Shown: positions 34,831 to 44,286 of the stretch, piece by piece
How positions within the stretch are numbered: position 1 is the stretch's first letter
How the letters are laid out: each line of letters starts with the position of its first letter
Origin: Paraphaeosphaeria minitans
Lineage: Eukaryota; Ascomycota; Dothideomycetes; Pleosporales; Didymosphaeriaceae
Direction of reading: 5' to 3'
DNA: 64,000 bases
Assembly: GCA_015832175.1 (NCBI GenBank)
Contig: WJXW01000006.1
Coordinates: 2,046,001 to 2,110,000, forward strand
The notes under the pieces: model-generated
What the model was told of the DNA's origin: nothing
The model's database searches: none
Seen by the model: only the letters and a program-made list of their open reading frames with translations
Program-made: the position numbers and the translations under genes

Positions 34831-36087
34831 ATGCCCTCGGACCCCAACCCGTCTTCCTCATCGAATGAGCCGGGAGAACTCTCCAGCCTCAACGAACCCA
34901 CAACATCTACTCTGGACACGCCGAAATACCTTACAGCTTGGGATTGCGGTCACACGCTGCATCCGTCCATGAAGAAAAGCTGTGGCCTCTGTCCTCAATG
35001 CCGAACAGAGCAGGGCCTCTCGCGGCTTTCTAATATGTCAAATTTGCTGAAGAGCAAGGGCATACTAGACCCGTACGCCGAACCGTACTTGTCTGATGGA
35101 AATCGCGGATATGCATTGCGAGCCTATCATGCAGAGCGCTTGGTATTCCAGCACCACATCGAGCGTCTCGAGATCTTGGCGAATAGAGAGAGAAGCTGGG
35201 AAGTCGAACATCCCGATGCGCTCAAAAGGCTTGGGTATACCGATGCGAGAACGGCCTTGGTGATCGCTTGGACGGGGATGCCTCTTGTCGATTGGCGGGA
35301 GTCCGATGTTGGTATGTCAATGCGCATGCGTGCGCCGATCGAAAGGGCAAAGCGCGCAAGATTTGCCGACGATGTGGTTGAGCAACCGGTCCGTCACAAT
35401 GAGTTTTTCGCTCGCTCGCATTCGAGGTACACTGCTGGGAGGTGGAGTGCACCGGATGGTGAACAGTGGTTAGATACTTCGTTTTGGAGGGAGTCGACGC
35501 GGTATGGGACGCCGGAAAGCGATTGCTCACTTGACATGTGGAAACTGACCGAAGATCTGGACGAGGACGAAGTGCTGCTGTTGGACATCAAAGAACACGG
35601 TAGGCTAATGTTCGCTTGGCTAGAAAACCATGATCGGGGAGAAGAATATGTAGGTGGGTATGTTCGGCAAGATGGCGCATACCGGGAAGTGGACGGCGTA
35701 CTTTTCAGGTCAGAAGAGACCGAAAATTCCTTGCCAGTCGTTGAAGAAGTTGCACCCGTATCTGAAGCTCAGAACCTACCACGAAACCCGCCAGACTCTT
35801 CCGACACAGCTGAGGTCATTTTCCAAGGAACGGATGGGATTGCAAAGCCAGCTCTAACAAATGACATCTCAATTGAGAGTATAAAGCATCAGTTCTCAAC
35901 TTCCGTTGTGCAGTTTAGCCGAGTTGAGAGACGCTCAGTACAGTCAAGACCGTGGCCACGTACTCGACACCGAGTGGAGCAGACTATGAGCAGAGCTCGA
36001 GGAAAGAGAAGACCCAGACAAAAGAAAAATGATGCAGCCCAAGGTGATAGGGGGTCGAGTTGGCGCTGGTGCTGTATAATGCAGTAG
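34831..36087 (+). CDS. Hypothetical Cys/His-cluster protein, first of a related tandem pair
   Basis: Single exon, 418 residues, family unknown to me. N-terminal 35 residues are Ser/Pro-rich. A metal-ligand cluster follows: WDCGHTLHPSMKKSCGLCPQC (C39, H41, H44, C51, C54, C57), a compact zinc-knuckle or RING-fragment-like layout. Then a helical region (LRAYHAERLVFQHHIERLEI). A second block (about residues 174-220) reads KRARFADDVVE, then HSRYTAGRWSAPDG and EQWLDTSFWRES. Both blocks recur in the next gene, which starts 238 bp downstream on the same strand. The C terminus is basic (RARGKRRPRQKKND) and ends RWCCIMQ, where CIMQ has a CaaX-like shape that could be prenylated (inference). No enzyme motif; probably an adaptor or regulator. 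Confidence 0.75.
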   Translation: MPSDPNPSSSSNEPGELSSLNEPTTSTLDTPKYLTAWDCGHTLHPSMKKSCGLCPQCRTEQGLSRLSNMSNLLKSKGILDPYAEPYLSDGNRGYALRAYHAERLVFQHHIERLEILANRERSWEVEHPDALKRLGYTDARTALVIAWTGMPLVDWRESDVGMSMRMRAPIERAKRARFADDVVEQPVRHNEFFARSHSRYTAGRWSAPDGEQWLDTSFWRESTRYGTPESDCSLDMWKLTEDLDEDEVLLLDIKEHGRLMFAWLENHDRGEEYVGGYVRQDGAYREVDGVLFRSEETENSLPVVEEVAPVSEAQNLPRNPPDSSDTAEVIFQGTDGIAKPALTNDISIESIKHQFSTSVVQFSRVERRSVQSRPWPRTRHRVEQTMSRARGKRRPRQKKNDAAQGDRGSSWRWCCIMQ

Positions 36088-36272
36088 TATAGCCGATAGA
36101 AGGTATATCGCTACACTCACACTTCTATTTTGCGGCAGCAGGCCTCGGTGTTCGGGTGACGGCTTTTTTTAATGCTAGGTGAAGTGCACTCGACACATGG
36201 AGTTTGCTGCCTAGCATGGTAGTCGACGTGTGATACGTGCACCTGGAAGTGAAGGAGCTAACCCGCACCTTC

Positions 36273-36279
36273 TATAAAA
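36273..36279 (+). promoter_or_regulatory. TATA box of the second tandem gene
   Basis: TATAAAA about 50 bp before the ATG at 36326, within the 238-bp spacer. It indicates that the second gene has its own promoter. Confidence 0.45.
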
Positions 36280-36325
36280 GTCCCTCGGGCAATCGCTGTG
36301 GTATATCTCTCACTCCAACCCCCAG

Positions 36326-38358
36326 ATGAATCAACCCAATCAACCGAAAGCTATGGCCGCCGACACCACGGGCATAAAGATTCACGTCACTTCAAGTAAT
36401 ATCGCATTATTAGTCTTCGGCCGCAGGATTTACTCCGAATACCTCGACTTTCAGAAGTCGATCGTACTTCCTCGCAACAGCTGTGTATTCAAGTCGGAGG
36501 CAGATTGGATTTCCGCACGCGATACAGTACAGCCCGTACCTTCTGGGCACCTTCCACACATTCTAGCCTACAAAGCGTTCATGTACTGGCTCCACGAGAC
36601 CGGCAAACTGCACACGGTCCACGAGTCACCCACCACCTCGCTCACTATCGCGAAGCGCTGCGGGCATGCCTTGCATCCGGCAATTGCGTCCACCGAGTTC
36701 AAGAACGCGGCCTGCCCGATTTGTACAATGGGGCATGCTGCTGCGGCTTTGTCCATGGCGTGGAGCACCTGGAAGATCTTGGGGGCTCCCGATCGGCGCC
36801 CGCCATTTGACCAAGGAAGACTCTCAGCCGAACTCTACTACATGGTCAAGGAGATTTGGCGCTTTGAGAAGAAACGATGGCTGAGTCTCGTTCGACACTA
36901 CGGGGAGCTGGAGAGAGATGTGGCCGCGTGGGAGGAGAAGGAACCGCGCAAAGCAGATGCGAGCTCGGTGTACACGATCGATGAGCTGAGGGAGGCGAAA
37001 TCGGTAGGGGAAGCTCTCCAATTTGCGCGAGCAAACGACCCGCATCGCACGGAAGACGTCGAGCCACCTTTTGTACCGCATCCGCCCTTGAATCGTCCCC
37101 CACACTTCCGACCGTACCGAAGCGAATCGACTGCGCGAGAAAAGTCTCTGGGGCCATTGGGCGAGCAAAGCTCGGCATCGCAATTATCTCTCACGAGCGA
37201 GCCACCGTCACCGCCCCAGTCGCCTTCACCCTCAAAACTTGCTCATACGCAACCGGCATCATCCCGTTGCGAGTCATGCTCGCCGTGTCCTTCCCTGGTC
37301 TTGTCTCCGCCTCTTAGTCCGGTTCAAGTGAAGAAGGCTGTCAAGTTCGCCGTCGATGTGGTGGAATGCGAGGCACGAAGTGGATTCGCCTTCAAGCGGA
37401 CCTCTGTGGCCTACAGCCCAGGACGCCATGCATCTCCTTCTAAGCTTGGATGGGCAGACACGAGTTTCTCGACCCAGAAGAACTTCCGGTACGACAACGA
37501 GCCGACCGATCTAGAACTAGAGCTTCAAAGACTCGAAGCTTTCTTCCGTCGCTGCAGGGAGGATACCGATTCTACCTTGGACGACGATTCTGTCGGCGAT
37601 ACCGATAGTGACACTGACTCGGAAAGCGACAGCGATTCCGATACCGATCCTGGTGTGGAGAAAGGCGACATTGAGGACAGTCTAGCAGAAGCCGTTATGC
37701 AATCCTTCGATATGGAGGTAGATCCAGCCGGTGACATCGACCATACAACTGAGTCTGACCTCGAACGGAACCCGAGAAATAGCACAGTACCATCCGGGCT
37801 GGAAGTGCAGATGCTCGATTCGTTGAAAGGTCTTTCAGATGCGGAGCTGAAGTCTCTCCTCTCAATGAGAGGTCTTTCCCAAGTCCCACGGATAGCCAGC
37901 CAAAGTTCCCATATGATCGCGAACGTTCGGCCATCGGGCGGTACTAGAATTCACGCAAATGCAGCAGATGATGGCTTGGACCGAGGCGAAGGTGAGGGAG
38001 AGACACATAGCGTGCGGACTGAAGCTACAGTCAATCTCGAACCCACCGAAGACAATGCAGTGCCTGAATCGGACGCACCCCGACATCTCTCGGAGATGAT
38101 GTCGTCCCTGGATGATCACTCGGACTCTGTTTCCCGAGTCACCGAGGCAGCCATCGATATAGCTGATCAGGGACAAGAATCTCTTCCTTCTCCAAAGTAA
38201 GTCAGGTCCTCCGTTTGCCGGCATTGAGCATGCCAACAGATGCATGTAGGACCACACTCGGTCGACGCCTTCGCACTCCGAGCGTTTCCAAAGATAGCGA
38301 AGATGTCTCTCCAATGCCGTCGAAGCGGAACAAGACAGTACACGATGTCGGAGATTAG
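36326..38358 (+). CDS. Hypothetical Cys/His-cluster protein, second of the tandem pair
   Basis: Exons 36326-38196 and 38250-38358; 1980 nt, 659 residues. The short last exon is my inference: the first exon's frame stops at once inside a GTAAGT donor (PSPK), and a 53-bp intron with acceptor ATGTAG restores an ORF ending KRNKTVHDVGD. ATG 36353 is an alternative start. Cluster: KRCGHALHPAIASTEFKNAA then CPIC (C112, H114, H117, C130, C133). A helical part follows: WRFEKKRWLSLVRHYGELER. The middle is disordered and Ser/Pro-rich. The second shared block begins at KKAVKFAVDVVE (~336-347) and continues YSPGRHASPSKLGWADTSF. KAVKF fits the consensus of PP1-docking RVxF motifs. Then an Asp/Ser repeat (DTDSDTDSESDSDSDTD). 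Paralogous to the upstream gene by both blocks. Confidence 0.72.
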
Positions 38359-39850
38359 GCGATGAAGACCTAGTAGGGCTGGGACGGACAGGATTGGTTC
38401 AGGGTTTCTGATAATTGCTCTCCGCTCTTCGGTGGCATGGTCATCGTCCTTCACTGGCTTAGCATTCCCGCGCCGTGAAGGGATGTTTTGGGTAGAGGTC
38501 AATTTAGTGTCGTCGTTCCTGGTGTGAAGAGATCTAATGTATCGTGCTACCTAGGTGATGCATACTCCTCGTTAATGGATGGTTGACAGCAGCACGGGAG
38601 GTGAACGCTCATTGTGTGGTGATTTGAAGAGACGCTCGGGCGCCGTGCACGGGTGCTACAATAGGTAGATACCTAGCCGTTGATCAACGGACCCTGAGAT
38701 CAAGGTGAATCTGATGTCCTCCTCAAGAACTTGCGTAGTTCCGTGATCTATGAACTCCCCAGTTCCGATTCGCAAATTGCGTTTTTTTTGTGTCTGGGGA
38801 TGTTGCAGGAAACAAATGGTACTGGGTGCCATTTTCTCAGGTGACGGAGTCGAGCCAGGAATAAGCCTTCGCTTCTGGACCAGACCCAACTTCACCTACT
38901 GCGTGCTGTGTAACCCCGGGATAGGCAGTAGATGGTTCAATTACATTGAGGCTTCTGTCCTGGTGTTGAGACAGTATGCCGTGTTTCTGCTATCTCAGGA
39001 TTCTGACAATCGAAATTTCAGACAATTACCTAGGTACGGTAGTCATGGGATAGAATTGTGTTCCTTTCCGACTCCGGCTCCGGTTCCGGCTTCAGTTCTG
39101 GTTCAATACCTTGTTTCGTATCTATTTGGGCATGTGCAGGACGCTCTTTATGGAGGTAAGTGGAAGTCATGAGTCATGCCATTACAGTATCGCTCAGAGA
39201 TGACGAATGGATGCATTGCTGTCAAAGTTGTCCAGTTTTCGAGGCCCAGATTGCTCCACGGAGCGTCAATCGACCGTACAGTTAGTATCTAGGTAGGTAC
39301 CGACAATCAAATGATTTGTACCCACATACCATCCAATTTTCCAATAGAATGGTTCTTAAGCTTGACATGCCAGCTTTCATTGCCGACACGCTTCGTAAAG
39401 TTGGGCAAGAAACGATTCGCTATCATAAGTGCTCGGAGTAAAGCACCTCATTCAGGCAGATTATCGCAAAATCCCAGATACCTCTTGAGGTTTGGCGTCC
39501 CCCCCATCATAGGACGTGCACTGACCTCGGCACCATCTTATCCCCGCATTCTCACCCTACATCGCGCTTTTCCGAAAGTCATAAAACGTCGCGTTGTGTC
39601 TGATTTTCGGGATTTTGGTCACTTGTTTTCCATGCCCAGGTCTTGTTCGTCCTGCATGGCTCTTTCGTCTTGAGTTCTTCCCGCTGCACTGATATCGTCC
39701 TGGAGTCTTGCATGACGAGTGGCGGAATTGATTCCGGTTTTATTTCCACGAAACTGAAAGCAATCCGAAAAGAAGTCTCAGGCTTCAGTGCAAAGTTATC
39801 GAAAACGGTTGCAAGTCTTTTAAGACCTGAACTCCGAAAAAAGCAGGGCG
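38359..39850. other. Intergenic, no gene seen
   Basis: 1.49 kb. Contains TACCTAGGTA-type words (38550, 38670, 39030, 39290) and an ORF at 38750-39172 without family resemblance. The last part is the promoter of the MCT-like gene. Confidence 0.5.
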
Positions 39851-41479
39851 ATGTCACCATCTGCATTAGAAGAGGAGAAGCAGTCAGGGGACTTGTCGAT
39901 TCAGCCACAGTCAGATGCATCGTCGGAAGGCTGGCGCGATGAAGAGAAGGGTCAAGACAACACAAGAAAAGTTTCAGTTGCACAGGATTCACACTATATA
40001 CACGATCTCGAAACCATAGAAACACGGTCATTGGCGGGCTCGCAGTTACCATCACCGCCTGATGGCGGTCTTCATGCCTGGCTGAAAGTTCTGGGCGGCT
40101 TTTTGGTCTACATCAATATTTGGTGCAATTGTCTTAACCCGGCTATTTCCTCCTTCTAACACATGTATCAGGGGTTTCACACTTGCTTACGGCACTTTCC
40201 AGTCCTACTACACCTTCACTCTACTCCCAGATCAATCGCCATCATCGATCTCATGGATTGGAACCGTACAAGGCTGGCTTCTCATCGTAGTCGGCGTGCT
40301 GTCAGGCCCGCTCTTTGATCTCGGCTATTTTAGGTATATATACATGTTCTCGTTTGATGAAAATACATGCCAACACTATTTTAGGTCTATGCTGTACATT
40401 GGCAACTTCCTCATCGTGTTCGGCATCATGATGCTCAGTCTCTGCACCACCTACTGGCAGGTATTCCTTGCGCAGGGTATCTGCATGGGACTGGGAGCTG
40501 GCCTCTTATACATCCCGAGCCTGGCGCTGGTGGGCATATGGTTCGAGAAGAAGAGAGCTATGGCGCTTGGTATCGTGATGAGCGGTATCGCTGTTGGTGA
40601 GTCCAACAATTCGCCAATCTTCAACACTCTCATTACTAACTCAATCAGGCGGAGTTATCTACATCATCATGTTCGACAAGCTCATTCACCGCGCCGGCTT
40701 CCCCTGGACGATCCGCGCCATCGGATTTGTTGCCTTGGCTTGTGCGCTTCTCTCCTTCCCCGCCCTCCTCTCCGGCTCCTCCATCCTTACGCGCCCCCGC
40801 AAACGCCGCGCTCTCTTGGACGCCTCCGCGGTCAATGACAAGCTCTTCCTCCTCTTTACGGCGTGTACCTTTTGCAACTTCCTCGGCTACATTGTGCCGT
40901 ACTTCTACATTCCCACATTCGCGCAAGAGAAACTGGGGTCCAGTTCGAGTGTGTCGCTGTACATGCTCATTGGGGCGCTGGCGGGGAGTTTCTTCGGGCG
41001 CATTGGAAGTGGAGTGATGGCGCATTATGTTGGAAGTATTGTGACGTGGGGGCTATGTGCGTTGTCCAGTGGAATTCTGGCGCTTTGCTGGATTAGCATT
41101 GAAACGGAGGCTTCGTTCATCGCCTTTAGTGTGTTCTGGGGTGAGTGCGAATCTCTTGAATGCATCGGATGCTTGCTAAATATTTCTAGGGTTTCTGTCA
41201 GCTGCGCTCGTGACGCTTCCTTCTGCTGCATTCGCAAACATCTGCCCGGACATGTCGCGGCTTGGAACTCGCCTCGGCATGTCGTGGAGCGTTTCTAGCA
41301 TTGCCACATTGATCGGATCGCCGATAGCGGGTGCGTTGCTCAAGACGAAAGCGAATGGCCAAACCGATTTTATGGGACCACAGCTTTGGTCCGGGATATG
41401 TCTTTTAGTTGGGTCTGCGTGCTTGGTGGTACTGTGGGCTGTTACCAAGAAAACGATGAATACTGGGTGGAGGATTTAG
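39851..41479 (+). CDS. MFS monocarboxylate-type transporter (MCT/SLC16-like)
   Basis: Twelve-helix carrier of the fungal MCT family, which includes the yeast MCH proteins (riboflavin or monocarboxylate-like substrates). Exons 39851-40122, 40172-40333, 40385-40596, 40649-41140, 41190-41479; 1428 nt, 475 residues; introns 49-52 bp, all phases agree. Family signature PPDGGLHAWLKVLGGFLVY at residues ~70-90 (the D-G-G-x-x-AW motif), then GFTLAYGTFQSYY, ISWIGTVQGWLLIVVGVLSG, FLAQGICMGLGAGLLYIPSL and IWFEKKRAMALGIVMSG, which are classical MCT segments. Second half: LLFTACTFCNFLGYIVPYFY, FGRIGSGVMAHYVG, and RLGTRLGMSWSVSSIATLIG. Cytosolic N terminus is acidic and Ser-rich. The substrate cannot be told. 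A secreted GH43 gene follows 590 bp downstream on the same strand. Confidence 0.87.
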
Positions 41480-42069
41480 CATCTAATCGAGTGTGGTCGA
41501 ATGCAGAAACATGGGTATAAGCTTCCTGGGCTTCTTCTGCGGGATCCTCAGGGCGTACTCGAGATTGCACGTGACGACTCTGCCCCCCTCCCCCTTGGCT
41601 GCAAGCATTGCCTATTCCGCAAGTCGTCCGGCCAACTCTTACTACTGCAATGAGCCAAACGGAAAATAAATTGACGCCGTCGTATATGGAGCAATAGACC
41701 AAGACAAGATGTACGCATAAGGAGTTATCGGTCTCCCAGTATACAACCTTCAGCTGGGTTTTTGTACCTACCGCAAAGCCTAGCAGAGTGGCGGCATCGG
41801 CTTCCGGATCACCACCAGGGTTCACAGTCGGGTGCCGGGATAAATCAACCCGGGGCATAGTTCTCTGGTGGATTCACATCTTCGCAGAGACGGAGAAATT
41901 TTGAACTCAATCTAAATCGCGAAATTAGCCGCACAGGGGCTTTCTTTAGCATGGGTAAACTCTAAGTATAATCTGGACACCTATTTATCTCTAGAATCCC
42001 TCTAGCATCTGGAGTTTTGAAATGGCGCGACACGACTTTCCGGTTTAGCGACAGAGGTTCATCGAAATC
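41480..42069. other. Intergenic between MCT-like carrier and GH43
   Basis: 590 bp; terminator of the carrier and promoter of the glycosidase. No gene seen. Confidence 0.5.
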
Positions 42070-43656
42070 ATGCTCAGGTCCACGGTGGCATCGCTATTGG
42101 CGAGTGCCCTCCTCCTCCCACAAGTCACCGGCCAAGCAACGTTCCGAAACCCCGTCATCTACGAGGACTTTCCAGACAACGATATCAGCGTGGGCCCTGA
42201 CAACGCGTTTTATTTCTCCGCTTCCAACTTCCACTACAGCCCTGGCGCACCCATCCTGAAGTCTTTCGACCTAGTCAATTGGCAGCTAATCGGCCATTCG
42301 ATCCCAAAATTGGAATTCGGGGACGGCTACAACCTGCCCGCGAGCGGCGAACGAGCCTACCGAGGCGGAACCTGGGCTTCTTCGCTGAGATACCGGAAGA
42401 GCGACAAAACGTGGTACTGGATCGGTTGCACGAATTTCTGGAACACGTGGGTGTATACCGCGCCTTCTGTTACGGGGCCGTGGGTGAGGGCTGCGAATAT
42501 CGGGCCTGGTGGAACTTGCTACTACGACAATGGGTTGCTGTTCGACGACGACGACACGCCGTATGTGGTTTATACCAAAGATGCGACAGTCAATGTGGCG
42601 CAGCTTGCCGCTGATGGCTTGAGTCAGGTTAAAAGCGTGAATGTGGTCAATGCATCCATGGTTGGTGCGGATAGTATTGAAGGAAATCGCTTGTACAAGA
42701 TCAATGGGACATACTATATTCTCAATGACAAGCCTGGGAGTACGACGTACATCTGGAAATCCAGGAGCCCATGGGGCCCTTACACCTCCAAGATCCTTGT
42801 CGAAAATATAAAGCCCCCTTTGAATGGTGGTGGCTCTCCGCACCAGGGCAGCCTGGTTCAGACCCCCGAAGGCGACTGGCACTACATGTCCTTCACATGG
42901 GCGTTCCCGTCTGGCAGGCTCCCAGTACTGGCACCTATCGAATGGGGCAGCGATGGCTTCCCCACCCTCGTCAGCGGCCCAAACGGAGGCTGGGGCGACT
43001 CTTACCCTACGCCCCTTACCGCGCACCCGATGCCAAACTGGACGGCCACCTACACTTTCCAAGGGCCAACGCTCCCCCCAGCATTCGAATGGAATCACAA
43101 CCCCGACACCACCAAGTACACCGTCAACAACGGTCTCACCCTGTCGACCGCAAGCATCACAAACGACGTCTACTCGGCGCGCAACACGCTCACGCACCGC
43201 GTCCACGGAGAGTATCCCGCCGGCACGGTTCGAATCGACTTCAGCAACATGGCCGACGGAGACCGCGTCGCTCTCGCCGCTTTCCGCGATCGCAGTGCGT
43301 ACATCGGTGTCCACCGCGATGGCTCGACATACACGCTCACGGCCAAGTTCAACATGACGCTCGACGAGTGGGGCGGTCCAACGCTGGACAACGGGACGGT
43401 TGTTGCCACGGTTAAGCTGCTTGCCAATACTAGTAAGACGGTTTGGCTGAGAACGGACATGGACGTTCGACCTGATGGGAGCAACAACGCGACGTTCTCT
43501 TATAGTGCGGATGGGGAGAGCTTTGTGCAGCTTGGGGAGACGTATAAATTGTATACAGGGTGGGCATTCTTTTTGGGGTATAGATTTGGGATACTGAATT
43601 GGGCGACGAAGGCACTGGGTGGGTCGGTTAAGGTGTTGAGTTTTACGGTGGCTTGA
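42070..43656 (+). CDS. Secreted GH43 glycosidase (beta-xylosidase / alpha-arabinofuranosidase type)
   Basis: Five-bladed beta-propeller hydrolase acting on hemicellulose side chains or xylo-oligosaccharides. Single exon, 528 residues. Signal peptide MLRSTVASLLASALLLPQVTGQ. GH43 layout: FRNPVIYEDFPDNDISVGPD with the catalytic-base region (an Asp near residues 37-44), ILKSFDLVNWQLIGHSIP, and GGTWASSLRYRKSDKTWYWIG. Then LLFDDDDTPYVVYTK, containing the expected central Asp, and VVNASMVGADSIEGNRLYKI with the candidate acid Glu in IEG. PPLNGGGSPHQGSLVQTPEGDW carries the conserved metal-ligand His. Residues ~330-528 form a second beta-rich domain of the concanavalin type (YSADGESFVQLGETY). Several N-x-T sequons. 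The long minus-strand ORF across it is a shadow. Precise specificity is not readable. Confidence 0.88.
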   Translation: MLRSTVASLLASALLLPQVTGQATFRNPVIYEDFPDNDISVGPDNAFYFSASNFHYSPGAPILKSFDLVNWQLIGHSIPKLEFGDGYNLPASGERAYRGGTWASSLRYRKSDKTWYWIGCTNFWNTWVYTAPSVTGPWVRAANIGPGGTCYYDNGLLFDDDDTPYVVYTKDATVNVAQLAADGLSQVKSVNVVNASMVGADSIEGNRLYKINGTYYILNDKPGSTTYIWKSRSPWGPYTSKILVENIKPPLNGGGSPHQGSLVQTPEGDWHYMSFTWAFPSGRLPVLAPIEWGSDGFPTLVSGPNGGWGDSYPTPLTAHPMPNWTATYTFQGPTLPPAFEWNHNPDTTKYTVNNGLTLSTASITNDVYSARNTLTHRVHGEYPAGTVRIDFSNMADGDRVALAAFRDRSAYIGVHRDGSTYTLTAKFNMTLDEWGGPTLDNGTVVATVKLLANTSKTVWLRTDMDVRPDGSNNATFSYSADGESFVQLGETYKLYTGWAFFLGYRFGILNWATKALGGSVKVLSFTVA

Positions 43657-44286
43657 TAGTGTTGTAATATAACAGTGAAACACGTGATGTTAGCAGTTCT
43701 ACGCTGAAACGCAACAAATATGCTTACCGAAGAGATGAGTACGGCCGTTCTCACTTTGGCCACTCTTGAAATACACTGTTGGGTATTGAAGCGCTGTGGG
43801 TTATCATCGACCGTCACCCATGGGGGCATAATCGATTGACCAGTTGGCATGCCCATTGAAGGCAAAAGTAAGGCCTCCCGTACAAATTCGGTCGTCATGT
43901 TGAGGAATCATCCAGACCATCGAAGAGCTTGCTAATCTCATCCAGCGCAACGCATCGCAAATCCCACAAGCCATTCAAATTCGTTTCCGAACCAGTCCAT
44001 TTTCCGACTCAGCTCTACGGCCAGAGTCTGCTATGCTATCTAAGCCACTCCCCCCCTCCCCCCTTCCATCTGGCCCTTACCCTCCCTCCCCACGTGCGGC
44101 CCAGAAAAGCCAGAAACGCCAGAGGTTCGACAAATCATGGGGAATCGTACAATATGCTAGACGGCCTCCTCTCTCCCCAACTTCCAGACTAGCGAAGAAG
44201 TGGCAAAGAAAAACGGCGCAAGTCAAAAAGCAAAACAAGAAACAAAAAAACAATACCTCCACAAGAGGGAAGCAGTCAGCCAGCGA
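43657..44286. other. Convergent intergenic region
   Basis: 630 bp between the 3' ends of GH43 and the YTA7-like gene. A/C-rich near 44200-44260. No gene seen. Confidence 0.5.

Noticed and set aside
38750..39172. 140-codon ORF upstream of the MCT-like gene
   Set aside because: No homology recognised, irregular composition, many rare-residue clusters; probably chance.
42286..43683. 465-codon ORF antisense to the GH43 gene
   Set aside because: It mirrors a clearly recognised GH43 protein; composition is Arg/Val-rich shadow coding without motifs.
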